DNA from: Leuconostoc litchii
GTDB lineage: Bacteria; Bacillota; Bacilli; Lactobacillales; Lactobacillaceae
DNA length: 64,000 nt
Reading direction: 5' to 3'
Assembly: GCF_008107645.1 (NCBI RefSeq)
Contig: NZ_SDGY01000008.1
Location: 45,677 to 109,676, forward strand
In this document: positions 7,680 through 17,362 of the stretch, in pieces
Layout: each line of letters starts with the position of its first letter
Position numbering within the stretch: the first letter of the stretch is position 1
The notes under the pieces: generated by a model
The model's input: the letters and a program-made list of their open reading frames with translations, nothing else
Told to the model about the DNA's origin: nothing
Database searches by the model: none
Program-made: the position numbers and the translations under genes

Positions 7680-8585
7680 ATGGTAAGCATGAAGAAATCT
7701 AAAGCAGTAGTAATTATTTTTGTCGTGATATGTGGGTTAATTTATCCCATGAATGGTAAACAGCCACAGGCAGCGTTGAAATCTAAAACAGTAAAACAAT
7801 TAAAAACAACAGCCCGAGCAGCTGTTGTCATGGATATAGATCAAAATAAAATTATTTCTGAAAAGAATGACAAACAACCATTAGCGATTGCCTCCATCAG
7901 TAAATTAATGACGGGCTATTTAGTATTAAAAAAAATACCTTTAACTACAGTTGTTCAGCCAACAACAAATACGATGGCAATTGGTGAAGAATCTAATTTA
8001 TCAAGTGTTAATTTGAGTAGCAATGAAACATACTCTGCTGATGAATTATTACAAGCTGCTTTGCAATTATCTGCCAATGATGCAGCGATTGCGTTAGGAG
8101 ATCAGGTGAGTGGTACACAGACAAAATTTGTGCGATTAATGACAAAAACTAGCCAATCTTGGGGACTAACTTCTGCTAAATGGTACAATGCAGCTGGTAT
8201 TCAAAATGATGAAACCTTGGATGACGGGATTGCGGCTGCTAATAGGGCAGAAAATACAATGTCGGCTCGAGATGTCGCAATCATGACAAGGAAAATTTTA
8301 GCAAAAGAGCCAAAAATCAAAAATATCTTGAATGAACCACAGATTCAGTTTGATGATGAATCACAAGACACGAATTTTGTCTTAATGCAAAACTACTTTG
8401 AGAATACTAAATATACAGTTACAGGTGCCAAACTCGGTGTTTCCGAGAAGTCTGGTGTTTCTTATGTTGGACTATTTACCTATCAAGGTAAGCATTATAT
8501 AACTGTTGTTTTGCACGCTGATCGCTATACAAATGTACCAGCTGTTTTTCGTGAAACAAAACGGATATTAAATCAGACAATTTGA
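7680..8585 (+). CDS. dacA: D-alanyl-D-alanine carboxypeptidase (PBP5-like)
   Basis: Peptidase S11 enzyme that trims the terminal D-Ala from peptidoglycan stem peptides outside the membrane. Motifs: SxxK as SISK (IASISKLMTGYL), SxN as SAND, and the third motif as KLG where KTG is usual. An N-terminal hydrophobic signal (residues 8-24) is present, while the C-terminal amphipathic anchor typical of longer PBP5 proteins is not evident at 301 residues. A second in-frame ATG at 7689 (MKKSK) is an equally likely start because neither has a strong ribosome site. It is divergent from adcR. Confidence 0.85.
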   Translation: MVSMKKSKAVVIIFVVICGLIYPMNGKQPQAALKSKTVKQLKTTARAAVVMDIDQNKIISEKNDKQPLAIASISKLMTGYLVLKKIPLTTVVQPTTNTMAIGEESNLSSVNLSSNETYSADELLQAALQLSANDAAIALGDQVSGTQTKFVRLMTKTSQSWGLTSAKWYNAAGIQNDETLDDGIAAANRAENTMSARDVAIMTRKILAKEPKIKNILNEPQIQFDDESQDTNFVLMQNYFENTKYTVTGAKLGVSEKSGVSYVGLFTYQGKHYITVVLHADRYTNVPAVFRETKRILNQTI

Positions 8586-8633
8586 AATATAAAGGAACCT
8601 TACAGCAATTTAAATACTATGATAATTAAACTG

Positions 8634-8684
8634 AAAAAAACTTTGTTGCCACTAATATCAGGGGAACAAAGTTTTTTGTTTTTT
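8634..8684. terminator. bidirectional terminator between dacA and zwf
   Basis: AAAAAACTTTGTTGCC, ten-base loop, GGGGAACAAAGTTTTTT. It serves both convergent genes. Confidence 0.88.
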
Positions 8685-8699
8685 CAGATTTTAATAATA

Positions 8700-10160
8700 T
8701 TAACCTTTAAATACCCAAGTGTCACCATTTTCAGCTAACAACTTGTCTGATGCTTCCGGACCCATTGATCCTGATTTATATGTTTCCAATGGTGCCTTAT
8801 CAGCATCGTACACGGCAGTAATTGCGTCAACAAACTTCCAAGCAATTGATACACCGTTCCAATCCGCAAAGTTTGAACCGTCACCGTTCATTGTGTCGTG
8901 AATCATACGTTCGTATGGTTCTGGTGTGTTTTTCTTATCTTCGTCAGATACTGCCCAATCCAAATTGATTGTGCGTGTGTTGAAGGCATCTTCAACTGAC
9001 TTAGCATTAAGTTTCAATTCAATAGCGCCCTTTGGATCAATGATAATCGAAAGCACTGATTCTTGTGCTTCTTGTTCTGAACCAAAATTAAATGTGCCAG
9101 CTTTAAAGACAATATCGACACGTGTTTGTTTAGCAGCCAAACGCTTACCTGAACGAACATAGAAAGGTACACCTTCCCAACGTGGCAAATCGAATTGCAA
9201 TTCACCAGCAATGAAGGTATTGTTCTTGGAATCAGCAGGAACATCTGCTTCTTCCAAATATGGCTTGTAATCAGCGGTATCACCAGCACCATATTGTGCA
9301 CGAACAAAGTACTTGTTAACTTCTTCTTCGTTATAAATCTTTAACGCGTTGAAGGCGGCGTTCTTAGCAGCGCGAATGTCTTTATCATTAAATGATTCAG
9401 GCTTTTCCATTGCTAGCCAACCAACAATTTGCATCGTGTGATTTTGAATCATGTCCAAGAGAGCACCGGCAGTATCGTAGTAGCCAGCGCGTTCCTCGAC
9501 ACCCAAGACCTCTGATAATGTTACTTGCACATTTTTAATGTAGTCTTTATTCCAAGCAGCATCAAAAATTGGGTTACCAAAACGCAAAGCAGCAATGTTT
9601 TGAACCATTTCTTTTCCAAGATAGTGGTCAATACGGAACAATTGATCATCATCAAATGCATTTTCCAAATCATTTTGCAATTCTTCGGCAGTAGTGTATG
9701 ATGTGCCAAAAGGCTTTTCAATCATTAGACGGTTGTAACCCGTGTCAGCTAGCAAACCTTCTGATTTAAGGTACTTAGCAATGGTACCGAAGAAACGAGG
9801 TGCAACTGACATATAGAAGATGCGATTGCCATCGATATCAAACTTAGTGGCTGCTTCTTCAATAGCTGATTTCAAAATGCCATATGATGCAGCATCTGTG
9901 ACATCATGTGCACGATAAGAAAAGTGTTCAATGAACGCTTCAGCTTGTGCTTGATCTTCTGTGAAGTCCTTGATTGATTCACGAACCAATTGCTTGAATT
10001 CGTTATCAGTCAATTGTTGACGTGCTGTACCAACAATGGCAAAGTGTTCTTGAAGATATCCTTTTTTGTAAAGGTTAAAAACTGATGGGTAAAGTTTACG
10101 CTTTGCTAAATCACCAGTTCCGCCAAAGAAAGTTACCAATGTTTTGATTTCTGAAACCAT
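8700..10160 (-). CDS. zwf: glucose-6-phosphate 1-dehydrogenase
   Basis: First enzyme of the phosphoketolase pathway of heterofermenters. At 486 residues it is nearly identical in reading to the textbook Leuconostoc mesenteroides enzyme that uses both NAD and NADP. Visible features: the nucleotide-binding GGTGDLAKRK (residues 13-22), GTARQ with the arginine implicated in NADP binding, the substrate motif RIDHYLGKE, and the catalytic His in QNHTMQ. The ribosome site is AAGGGG before the ATG. Upstream, seven-base arms ATAATAG/CTATTAT (10178-10201) straddle a minus-strand TATAAT (10197-10202), a possible operator. This gene is the strongest taxonomic marker in the window. Confidence 0.98.
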   Translation of the reverse strand: MVSEIKTLVTFFGGTGDLAKRKLYPSVFNLYKKGYLQEHFAIVGTARQQLTDNEFKQLVRESIKDFTEDQAQAEAFIEHFSYRAHDVTDAASYGILKSAIEEAATKFDIDGNRIFYMSVAPRFFGTIAKYLKSEGLLADTGYNRLMIEKPFGTSYTTAEELQNDLENAFDDDQLFRIDHYLGKEMVQNIAALRFGNPIFDAAWNKDYIKNVQVTLSEVLGVEERAGYYDTAGALLDMIQNHTMQIVGWLAMEKPESFNDKDIRAAKNAAFNALKIYNEEEVNKYFVRAQYGAGDTADYKPYLEEADVPADSKNNTFIAGELQFDLPRWEGVPFYVRSGKRLAAKQTRVDIVFKAGTFNFGSEQEAQESVLSIIIDPKGAIELKLNAKSVEDAFNTRTINLDWAVSDEDKKNTPEPYERMIHDTMNGDGSNFADWNGVSIAWKFVDAITAVYDADKAPLETYKSGSMGPEASDKLLAENGDTWVFKG

Positions 10161-10300
10161 GATGTTCCCCTTATAATATAATAGAATTCAACTCCTATTA
10201 TAACGCAAAAACTGGTAGAAAAGTACGTGATTCACAAACATCTTACGTGTTACGAACATTTTATAACATTAATTTATATTTGAAAGCGAGTATTATTAAC

Positions 10301-10444
10301 ATGATTTATTTAGGAATTATAATTCTATTTTTACTCATTACTTTTACCATGGGTATCAGTACAGCATGTGAAGGATTGCTTTTGCTCATTGTTGGTTATA
10401 TTGTGTTTCGATTAATGAAAAATAAGCGTGAAACAAGGAAATGA
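10301..10444 (+). CDS. small hydrophobic protein
   Basis: A 47-residue peptide: one long hydrophobic stretch (about residues 3-38) ending in a basic tail (MKNKRETRK), typical of a single- or double-pass small membrane protein. The longer frame from 10247 has no ribosome site; the ATG at 10301 has only a weak purine-rich stretch upstream. It lies between divergently placed zwf and the MFS gene. Function unknown; it may not be expressed. Confidence 0.35.
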   Translation: MIYLGIIILFLLITFTMGISTACEGLLLLIVGYIVFRLMKNKRETRK

Positions 10445-10514
10445 CAAGAAAGTTAATTTCCCCGCTTGTTTTAAAATTTTCATGTTACAATTATTCTATT
10501 ATTTCGGAGGACTT

Positions 10515-11738
10515 ATGCAAATTGACTTAACTGATAAACCGCGACCACTTGATGAAAAGTGGTTACTCTTGGGTACGTTATTATCTAATACCGGGAATTC
10601 CATGATTTGGCCTGTAACTACACTGTATATGACTGGTGTGTTGCATCAAAGTTTTACTACTGCAGGATTGGTTTTGATGGTAGGATCAATTATCAGTATG
10701 TTTGGTGCCTTCGTTGGTGGAAGATTGTTTGATCGATGGCGACCATATGAATCAATGGTTATTGCGAGTCTTATTATTTTAGTTGCTGTATCGAGTTTGA
10801 TTATTTGGAATGATTGGCCTGTTTTTGCTTTTTTTATTTGGGTAGCTAACTTTGGTATGGGTGTGGAACAGACACTAGTTAATTCTTTTGCGACAACAAT
10901 TCCTGGTGAAAAAACACGTATTATATTTAACAATATGTACATTGTTTTAAATATTGGTGTGGTACTAGGAACGTTAGCTGTAGGATACCTATTTGATTAT
11001 GGGTTTAACTTATTGATGATGATTTCAGCATTACTTTATTTCGCCTTACTGTTAATCATTGCTACAAAATTTAATGTACCGATTTCTCGTGTGAATAGTA
11101 ACATAATAATTAATGAAAATGCTGAAAATAAAACGGAACCAGTTACTAAAGGAGTGCCGAACCAACGCTTCCGTTTGACGCCAGTTCTTATAGCAATAGG
11201 AGCACTATTATTTATTACTTATTTATCCTATATGCTGTGGGAGACGGTTATGGCACCCCATATGAAAAGCTTGGGTATGCCGACACGCAATTATGCAGAT
11301 CTGTGGATGATTAATGGTGTGACCATTATATTATTACAAAAGATTGTTTCTAATTGGGCAAATAAAAGGCCATATCAAGTCTCCGTTATATTAGGTAGTA
11401 TCATTTTTGCATTTAGTTTTTTCTTTTTGATGTTTGTTAAAGAATTTTGGCAAATTGTGTTAGTTTTTGAATTATTAACCATTGGAGAAATGTTACAAAG
11501 TCCACAAGTTCCAGCTTGGGTTGCGCAAATCACACCAAAAGAGGTGGCAGGGCAGGCGCAGGGATTTGTCTCAATGATGATTAGTTCAGGACGAGTGATT
11601 GGTCCGATTTATTCTGGTATGATGATGGATCGCGGCTGGATGAATGTAATGTTTTTGTCAGTATTTGCGGTGATGCTAGTAATTACGGGTGCACTAGCAG
11701 TAACGACGATAAGAAATAAAAAACAAATTAGTAATTAA
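10515..11738 (+). CDS. MFS family transporter
   Basis: A 407-residue major-facilitator carrier with twelve predicted membrane helices and a cytoplasmic loop carrying the motif-A variant GGRLFDRWRP between helices 2 and 3. The start at 10515 is chosen because CGGAGG lies four bases upstream; the longer frame (10428) would add an implausible segment. It resembles multidrug-type exporters of lactic acid bacteria, but the substrate cannot be read from sequence. Confidence 0.85.
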   Translation: MQIDLTDKPRPLDEKWLLLGTLLSNTGNSMIWPVTTLYMTGVLHQSFTTAGLVLMVGSIISMFGAFVGGRLFDRWRPYESMVIASLIILVAVSSLIIWNDWPVFAFFIWVANFGMGVEQTLVNSFATTIPGEKTRIIFNNMYIVLNIGVVLGTLAVGYLFDYGFNLLMMISALLYFALLLIIATKFNVPISRVNSNIIINENAENKTEPVTKGVPNQRFRLTPVLIAIGALLFITYLSYMLWETVMAPHMKSLGMPTRNYADLWMINGVTIILLQKIVSNWANKRPYQVSVILGSIIFAFSFFFLMFVKEFWQIVLVFELLTIGEMLQSPQVPAWVAQITPKEVAGQAQGFVSMMISSGRVIGPIYSGMMMDRGWMNVMFLSVFAVMLVITGALAVTTIRNKKQISN

Positions 11739-11751
11739 ATAATTGTTTATA

Positions 11752-11791
11752 TAAAAAAGTACAAATACAGTCAATGTGTTTGTACTTTTTT
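11752..11791 (+). terminator. terminator after MFS gene
   Basis: AAAAAAGTACAAATACA, loop GTCAA, TGTGTTTGTACTTTTTT, one mismatch in the stem. The following 11792-11963 carries only the npr upstream region. Confidence 0.85.
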
Positions 11792-11963
11792 CATAATCCA
11801 TACCCACATGGATAAGGAGTGTATTTATGATAATGTGATAGTTCTTGAAATTATTTGGATAGCAATGATTAAAAAATAGATCAAAATGTTTGCTTTCAAA
11901 TTAGAATTGTTCTAGTATTTGTATTGACTAAGAATATCTATAATCATGAAGGAGGAATTTTGA

Positions 11964-13337
11964 ATGTCAAAAACAAAGGTTATTATCGTTGGTGCTTCAC
12001 ATGGCGGACATCAGAGTATTTTAGAGCTAACTCACAAATATGAAAATCTTGACATTAAGTTATTTGAGTCCGGAGACTTTGTATCATTTATGTCATGTGG
12101 AATGGAATTGTATTTAGAAAATAGTGTAACAAATGTTGATGATGTTCGTAATTTTCGACCAGAAGAAATGGAAAAACTAGGTGCAGAAATTTATAATAAT
12201 CATCAAGTTACTGCCATTAATACAAATGATAAAACAGTTAGTGTAGACAATTTAGTAACTGGTGATACTGAAAAATATGCTTATGATAAGTTGATATTAA
12301 GTTCTGGTGTGACACCCAAAAGTTTACCGGTACCAGGTCGTGAACTGAAAAATGTTTACTTGATGCGCGGTAAAGATTGGGCATCAAAAATCAAGTCAAA
12401 ATTAGAAGATACTGCTGTTAGGAATATTACGATTGTAGGGGCTGGTTATATTGGTGTTGAGGCTGCGGAAGCCAGTGTGTTGGCAGGGAAAAACGTTACA
12501 TTGGTGGACGTGATTGATCGACCTTTAGGCAATTATTTAGATGCTCATTTAACAACAATTCTCGAAAAAGAATTGTCTAATAAAGGTGTTCATGTAATTA
12601 CTGATGCTAAAATTGAAAGTTATGAAGGATATGGTGGTACGGTAACTGCTGTTAAAACTAACCAAGGAGAATATCCAAGTGATTTAATAATTCAAGCAGT
12701 GGGTGTGCAGCCAAATACTAAATGGTTAGAGGATGTCGTTCGTCTCGATAAACATGGTTGGATTGAAACAGACGAATATTTAAGAACCAATATAAAAGAT
12801 GTTTATGCCGTTGGAGATGCTGTTCTATCGTACTCAATCCCAGCACAAAAAAAATTACCTATTGCTTTGGCATCAGTTGTACGTCGCGAAGTACGTTATG
12901 TTGTAGCGCATCTCTTTGAAAAAGAGCCATCTGCACCATTTTCAGGTGTAGTGGGATCATCTGCTTTGAGCGTGTTTGACTATCATTTTGCAACTTCTGG
13001 ATTAAACACTGCAACGGCTTCAAAAGCCAATATAGAAATTAAAAGTTCTTTTTACAAGGATACTTTGCGACCAAGTTATGTGCCGAATGAACAAGGGAAC
13101 ACAGATGTATACGTAGGTTTGGATTATGATCCACAGACACATCGTATTTTAGGAGGTGCTGTTTTATCGACATATGATATTACTGCACAAGGGAATGTGC
13201 TATCTTTGGCAATAGAGCAAAGACTTCGTTTAGAAGACCTTGCCGAAGCTGATTTCTTCTTTCAACCAGGATTTGATCGACAGTGGAGTTTACTAAATTT
13301 GGCAGCGCAACATGCACTTGGAGAGCCACGTTTTTAA
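11964..13337 (+). CDS. npr: NADH peroxidase (FAD-dependent)
   Basis: Pyridine nucleotide-disulfide oxidoreductase that reduces hydrogen peroxide to water with NADH. It has the N-terminal FAD fold (VIIVGASHGG, with the active-site His), the redox cysteine in FMSCGMELYLE (about residue 45, stabilised as sulfenic acid in this family), the NADH fold TIVGAGYIGVEAAE, the FAD site YAVGDAV, and the C-terminal dimer motif ADFFFQPGFDRQW. The text follows enterococcal Npr (YLMRGKDWASK) more closely than water-forming NADH oxidases, though an oxidase role is not excluded. GAAGGAGG precedes the ATG. Useful in an aerotolerant catalase-poor bacterium. Confidence 0.87.
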   Translation: MSKTKVIIVGASHGGHQSILELTHKYENLDIKLFESGDFVSFMSCGMELYLENSVTNVDDVRNFRPEEMEKLGAEIYNNHQVTAINTNDKTVSVDNLVTGDTEKYAYDKLILSSGVTPKSLPVPGRELKNVYLMRGKDWASKIKSKLEDTAVRNITIVGAGYIGVEAAEASVLAGKNVTLVDVIDRPLGNYLDAHLTTILEKELSNKGVHVITDAKIESYEGYGGTVTAVKTNQGEYPSDLIIQAVGVQPNTKWLEDVVRLDKHGWIETDEYLRTNIKDVYAVGDAVLSYSIPAQKKLPIALASVVRREVRYVVAHLFEKEPSAPFSGVVGSSALSVFDYHFATSGLNTATASKANIEIKSSFYKDTLRPSYVPNEQGNTDVYVGLDYDPQTHRILGGAVLSTYDITAQGNVLSLAIEQRLRLEDLAEADFFFQPGFDRQWSLLNLAAQHALGEPRF

Positions 13338-13345
13338 AAAGTGAA

Positions 13346-13383
13346 TGTAAAAAAGCACAACTTAGCTAGTTGTGCCTTTTTAT
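13346..13383. terminator. bidirectional terminator between npr and YagU-like gene
   Basis: Stem GCACAACT / AGTTGTGC with loop TAGCT, flanked by A6 and T5. Confidence 0.85.
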
Positions 13384-13400
13384 TTAAACTAATGTTTATT

Positions 13401-13940
13401 TTATATATTTGTTAGTTTGCCATTTTTATCTTTAGCAATCAAATAGTAAACTGTCACAGCAATTGACCATGCCCAAACAATATGTCCGAAGAATTCAGAG
13501 ATATGTTCGTCTAAGGGTTGGTTCCATGCTGCAGGAATTGTCCCGAAGGCAGGCATGATAATGATATGCCACAAAATCCAAAGAACGATACCATAGGCAG
13601 CTCCTTGCCACAACCCCACTTTAGACCAATATTGAGATATAAAAACGTACAATATTGCAAAGGCAATAGCAAACGAGAAATGCAAGATTAACGTAAACCA
13701 AAAGACCTTTTGGTCTTGAGAATAATAAAAGAATGAATGAACAAGATTTGACGGTACGCCTAATTGCTCCGCCATATGTTGTGGTGGATTGGTGGCATTA
13801 CGTGCTAGTGTACGTGGTGGTAAAATATTTTCCCAACCAATTTTAACCATACCAGAAATCATACCTGCAATGAATCCATAAATCACACTTTTAGTGATAA
13901 TTTCTTTCAGTGATGCAACTGGTTTATTTAGTGTAAACAT
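13401..13940 (-). CDS. YagU/DUF1440 family membrane protein
   Basis: A 179-residue membrane protein with four to five helices. Family hallmarks are GFIAGMISGMVKIGWENILPPR near the N-terminus and a late EFFGHIVWAWS segment. GGGAG precedes the ATG at 13940, better than the longer frame from 13976. In Escherichia coli YagU has been linked to acid resistance; the mechanism is not known to me. It is convergent with npr and has its own start region in an AT-rich gap. Confidence 0.85.
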   Translation of the reverse strand: MFTLNKPVASLKEIITKSVIYGFIAGMISGMVKIGWENILPPRTLARNATNPPQHMAEQLGVPSNLVHSFFYYSQDQKVFWFTLILHFSFAIAFAILYVFISQYWSKVGLWQGAAYGIVLWILWHIIIMPAFGTIPAAWNQPLDEHISEFFGHIVWAWSIAVTVYYLIAKDKNGKLTNI

Positions 13941-14064
13941 ACTTTTTTCTCCCGTATGTGAATTATTTAACAACAACTAATATTACATGCTTACTAACTA
14001 TTTGTCAATGGAATTGTTTTACAAAAAAATATATGAGTGTATCCTAATGATTTGAAAATAACAG

Positions 14065-14093
14065 TTGCAAAAAAATAATAAATGATGTAAAGT
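14065..14093 (+). promoter_or_regulatory. promoter of methionine T-box operon 1
   Basis: TTGCAA (14065-14070), 17-base spacer, TAAAGT (14088-14093), about 15 bases before the first conserved T-box leader bases. The -10 is weak, so this is a fair rather than strong call. Confidence 0.5.
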
Positions 14094-14106
14094 TATTACA
14101 AATAAA

Positions 14107-14387
14107 TGAGATGTTGAAAAGATAAGTAAATTTTATGCGTAATTAAAGAGAGCTGACAAAAGGTGAAAGTCGGTATTACAATGAGATTGAAAATGGTCTT
14201 GGAGTCGTTAGTGGTATGAGCTATTGATAGTAAATGCTACTCGGGTGCGCCCGTTACTGCGTTAAGGTATCTCTTTGGACGTACCTGTCAAGTATAGGGT
14301 AGTGATACCTTATAGAAATTGGGTGGTAACACGATTCTTTCGTCCCATAATTTTTGTATGATATACAAAAATTATGGGACTTTTTTT
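14107..14387 (+). promoter_or_regulatory. T-box riboswitch, methionine-specific (leader 1)
   Basis: tRNA-sensing leader. Stem I base AAGA (14119-14122) pairs with UCUU (14197-14200); the 5' side of the specifier loop has AAGUA, and the 3' side reads GAAA-AUG-G, so by alignment with the glyQS leader the specifier codon is AUG (14193-14195). AGAGAG and the CUCGGGUGCGCCCGUUAC pseudoknot region follow. The antiterminator bulge GGGTGGTAAC (14321-14330) offers UGGU, matching the ACCA end of tRNA-Met. The terminator has about 16-base-pair arms (14342-14380) and T7. Uncharged tRNA-Met should turn the operon on. Confidence 0.93.
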
Positions 14388-14431
14388 GTTTATTGATGTT
14401 GAATACAAAAAGCAGTCATAGGAGAAAATAA

Positions 14432-15175
14432 ATGACAAATGAACTAAATAACATTCTAACAACGTTAAAGAGTTATAAATGGATAGACTTGACGCATAGC
14501 TTTGGCCCAAATAGTCCACATTTTCCAGCATTTTCTGCAGCAAAGTTTGAAACATTATTTACCCATGAAGATGGATTTTTTGTTAAGCAATATACATTTC
14601 CAGGACAATATGGCACACACATTGATCCGCCTGTACATTTTGAAAAAAGCCAAGATAAATATGATGAAGACATTGATTTAAAAGACTTTTTACTACCACT
14701 TGTGGTTATTGACAAGTCGGATCAAGTCAAAAATAATGCAGATTATGTGTTAACAGTGGACGATGTTAAGCAATGGGAAGATGAACACGGTCTTATCTCA
14801 CCCAAATCCTTTGTGGCATTACGAACAGATTGGTCGAAGCGTTGGCCATCACAAGAAAGGTTTGAAAATAAGGATGATAATTTACAAAATCATTATCCAG
14901 GTTGGTCGGTTGATGCACTGAAATACATTTATGAAGAACGTCAAGCAGTGGCCAATGGACATGAAACTTTTGATACAGACCCAGCAATTTTGCAACCCGA
15001 AAAAGGTTTTGCGGGTGAATACTATGTATTGAGCAACGGTCACTATCAAATTGAATTGTTGACCAATTTGGATAAACTACCAGCTACAGGCGCTTTAATT
15101 TCAGTTTCTGTTCCAAAGGCTGAAAAATCTCCAGGATTTCCAGCGCGAGTATTTGCCATAGTGCCGGAGGATTAA
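14432..15175 (+). CDS. cyclase/arylformamidase-family hydrolase
   Basis: A 247-residue protein of the cyclase family (PF04199; kynurenine formamidase, isatin hydrolase). The metal-binding signature appears as GTHIDPPVHF (about residues 68-77), with the opening motif WIDLTHSFGPNSP and a late His in LSNGHYQIE. These enzymes hydrolyse amides or lactams using a bound divalent metal. As first gene of a methionine T-box operon its substrate is probably a methionine derivative such as an N-formyl or cyclised form; that is inference. AGGAG precedes the ATG and the APC permease follows after one base. Confidence 0.85.
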   Translation: MTNELNNILTTLKSYKWIDLTHSFGPNSPHFPAFSAAKFETLFTHEDGFFVKQYTFPGQYGTHIDPPVHFEKSQDKYDEDIDLKDFLLPLVVIDKSDQVKNNADYVLTVDDVKQWEDEHGLISPKSFVALRTDWSKRWPSQERFENKDDNLQNHYPGWSVDALKYIYEERQAVANGHETFDTDPAILQPEKGFAGEYYVLSNGHYQIELLTNLDKLPATGALISVSVPKAEKSPGFPARVFAIVPED

Positions 15176-15176
15176 C

Positions 15177-16508
15177 ATGTCAGAAAATCATGTGAAATTG
15201 TCACGTTCTTTGTCGACGAAGGACTTAGTAGTATATGGCATCATATTCATGATTCCAGTAGCACCAATTGCTTTTTATGGCTCTTTTCTATCATCAGCTC
15301 ACGGAATGGTGGCGTTGGCTTATCTTATCGGTATGGTGGCTATGTTGTTTACAGGCTTTAGCTATGCTAGCATGGCCAGTGAATTTCCTTATTCAGGTTC
15401 TGTTTACACGTATGTTCAAAAAGGGACAAATCCGACATTGGGATTTTTATCGGGCTGGGGCATTACATTAGATTATATTTTGATTCCCGTGATCACGTAT
15501 CTTATTAGTGCATCCTTTGGTCAATCATTATTTCCAGTTGTGCCATTTTGGGCTTGGATTGTAGGTATTGCAGTAATCAACACTGTGATTAATTTATTAG
15601 GTATTAAAGTTGTTTCGACATTGAGCTGGTTTCTCTTTGGCTTACAAGCCATCGTTTTAATTGCTTTTATTATTGGTACGATTATCGCTTTAACAAATAA
15701 CACCGTACATTTTAACGTTAGTTCATTCTACAATGCTGATCATTTTGATTTATCTGGTGTGGTTCAAGCAACTGGCATTGTTATTGTAAGTTATTTGGGA
15801 TTTGATGCCATTAGTACCTTATCAGAAGAAGCGAATAATCCAACTAAGTCAGTTGGAAAAGCTATCGTCCTGGCTATTATTTTAATTGGATCGTTATTTG
15901 TTATTGTAACCTTCTTTGCAGGAATTGTTGTGCCGAATTACGGTAGCCTTAATCCAGATACAGCTTTTCTGACTATTTTGGGAAAAGTAGGTGGTAGTTG
16001 GTTAGTACATTTGGCTGAATTTACTTTGGTATTATCGTTTGGCTTAGCTGGAGGGCAAGAAGGGCAAACCGCTATCTCTAGAATTTTGTATGCAATGGGG
16101 CGTGATGGCATTTTACCAAATCGCTTAGCTTATTTACATCCTCGTTATAACACGCCTTGGGTAGCTGTTACATTAGTTGGCTTAGTTTCTGTTATTTTAT
16201 CACTGTCTTTGTCTTTAACAACAGTTTCTAACTTAATCAGTTTTGGTGCCTTATTTGGATTCTTGTCATTAAATGTAGCAGTTATATGGCACTTCTTTGT
16301 TAAGAAAACGAGTAAAACGATTACGTCGTTTGTTAAATATTTAATATCACCATTGATTGGTTTTTCAGTTAGTTTATGGATTTTCCTTAGCTTGTCATTT
16401 GAAGCCAAATTAACTGGGTTAATTTGGCTAATCGTTGGGTTTGGTATTTTGATATACAAAACAAATATCTTTAAAGATCCTGTCCCACAGTTCAATTTCT
16501 CAGAGTGA
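15177..16508 (+). CDS. APC family amino acid permease
   Basis: A 443-residue amino acid-polyamine-organocation carrier with about twelve helices. Helix 1 carries the family opening VVYGIIFMIPVAPIAFYG, and the segment GFDAISTLSEEANNPTKS matches the conserved cytoplasmic loop after helix 6. CGGAGG precedes the ATG and the gene nearly abuts the cyclase gene, so the permease probably imports that enzyme's substrate. T-box control points to methionine or a derivative. Confidence 0.87.
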   Translation: MSENHVKLSRSLSTKDLVVYGIIFMIPVAPIAFYGSFLSSAHGMVALAYLIGMVAMLFTGFSYASMASEFPYSGSVYTYVQKGTNPTLGFLSGWGITLDYILIPVITYLISASFGQSLFPVVPFWAWIVGIAVINTVINLLGIKVVSTLSWFLFGLQAIVLIAFIIGTIIALTNNTVHFNVSSFYNADHFDLSGVVQATGIVIVSYLGFDAISTLSEEANNPTKSVGKAIVLAIILIGSLFVIVTFFAGIVVPNYGSLNPDTAFLTILGKVGGSWLVHLAEFTLVLSFGLAGGQEGQTAISRILYAMGRDGILPNRLAYLHPRYNTPWVAVTLVGLVSVILSLSLSLTTVSNLISFGALFGFLSLNVAVIWHFFVKKTSKTITSFVKYLISPLIGFSVSLWIFLSLSFEAKLTGLIWLIVGFGILIYKTNIFKDPVPQFNFSE

Positions 16509-16541
16509 GCGATTGATCATATTTAGAATTGGAGTAAAGAA

Positions 16542-17318
16542 ATGTCCAAAAAAGTAGCAGTGATTACAGGAAGTGGTAGAGGTATTGGTAAAGCCATTGC
16601 AGAAAGGCTTGCAGATGAAGGGTATTATGTAGCAATTGTTGATATTGATGAAGTTACTGCCCAATCTGTTGCTAGACACATCAATGAACGTAAAGCGCAA
16701 CACGCTAAATATTATGTTTTAGATGTTTCAAGTCGAGTGTCTGTTTTCAATCTAGTAGATCATGTGGTTGATGATTTTGGTCGTCTGGATGTATTTGTTA
16801 ATAATGCTGGTATTGCTTATATTGACAGCATTGTTGATAGTGAACCTGAAAAAGTTGAGCGGTTGTTTGATGTTAATCTCAAAGGAACTTTTTGGGGTAT
16901 TCAGGCTGCTGCTCAGCAACTTAAAAAGCAAGGAAATGGTGGGAGAATCATTAATGCGGCCTCTTTGGCAGCGGTAGAAGGCTCTGCATTACAAGGTGCC
17001 TATTCCGCTTCTAAATTTGCTATTAGAGGGTTAGGCCAATCAGCTGCTAAAGAATTGGCAAAGTATGGAATTACTGTGAATGCTTATGATCCCGGCATTG
17101 TTATTACACCGCTGCGTGATTATATTGATCAACGAACGGCAAAAATTAAGGGTACTACAGCTGCAAAGCAAAGGCAAAGTGTTATTGACGAAATTGCTTT
17201 AGGGAGAGCGGCAACATCAGAAGATGTTGCCGATGTTGTATCGTTTTTAGTATCCTCACAAGCTAAATATATTACTGGTCAATCAATATTGATTGACGGT
17301 GGGATGAGATTTCATTAA
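16542..17318 (+). CDS. short-chain dehydrogenase/reductase (butanediol dehydrogenase-like)
   Basis: A 258-residue classical SDR. It has TGSGRGIGKA (NAD binding, residues 9-18), NNAG, the catalytic Ser in NAASLAAVEGS, the YSASK catalytic pair and the C-terminal GQSILIDGGM. Overall it resembles meso-2,3-butanediol dehydrogenase/acetoin reductase, like the separate butA at 39151. Placement inside a methionine T-box operon suggests a different physiological substrate, perhaps a keto or hydroxy acid derived from methionine. Confidence 0.82.
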   Translation: MSKKVAVITGSGRGIGKAIAERLADEGYYVAIVDIDEVTAQSVARHINERKAQHAKYYVLDVSSRVSVFNLVDHVVDDFGRLDVFVNNAGIAYIDSIVDSEPEKVERLFDVNLKGTFWGIQAAAQQLKKQGNGGRIINAASLAAVEGSALQGAYSASKFAIRGLGQSAAKELAKYGITVNAYDPGIVITPLRDYIDQRTAKIKGTTAAKQRQSVIDEIALGRAATSEDVADVVSFLVSSQAKYITGQSILIDGGMRFH

Positions 17319-17362
17319 AACATTAATACTTTAACAGTAAGATATGAGGAAGAAGATTTAAA

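Noticed and set aside
9014..9721. Open frames in another register over zwf
   Set aside because: They lie within a highly conserved enzyme on the same strand and show no family features.
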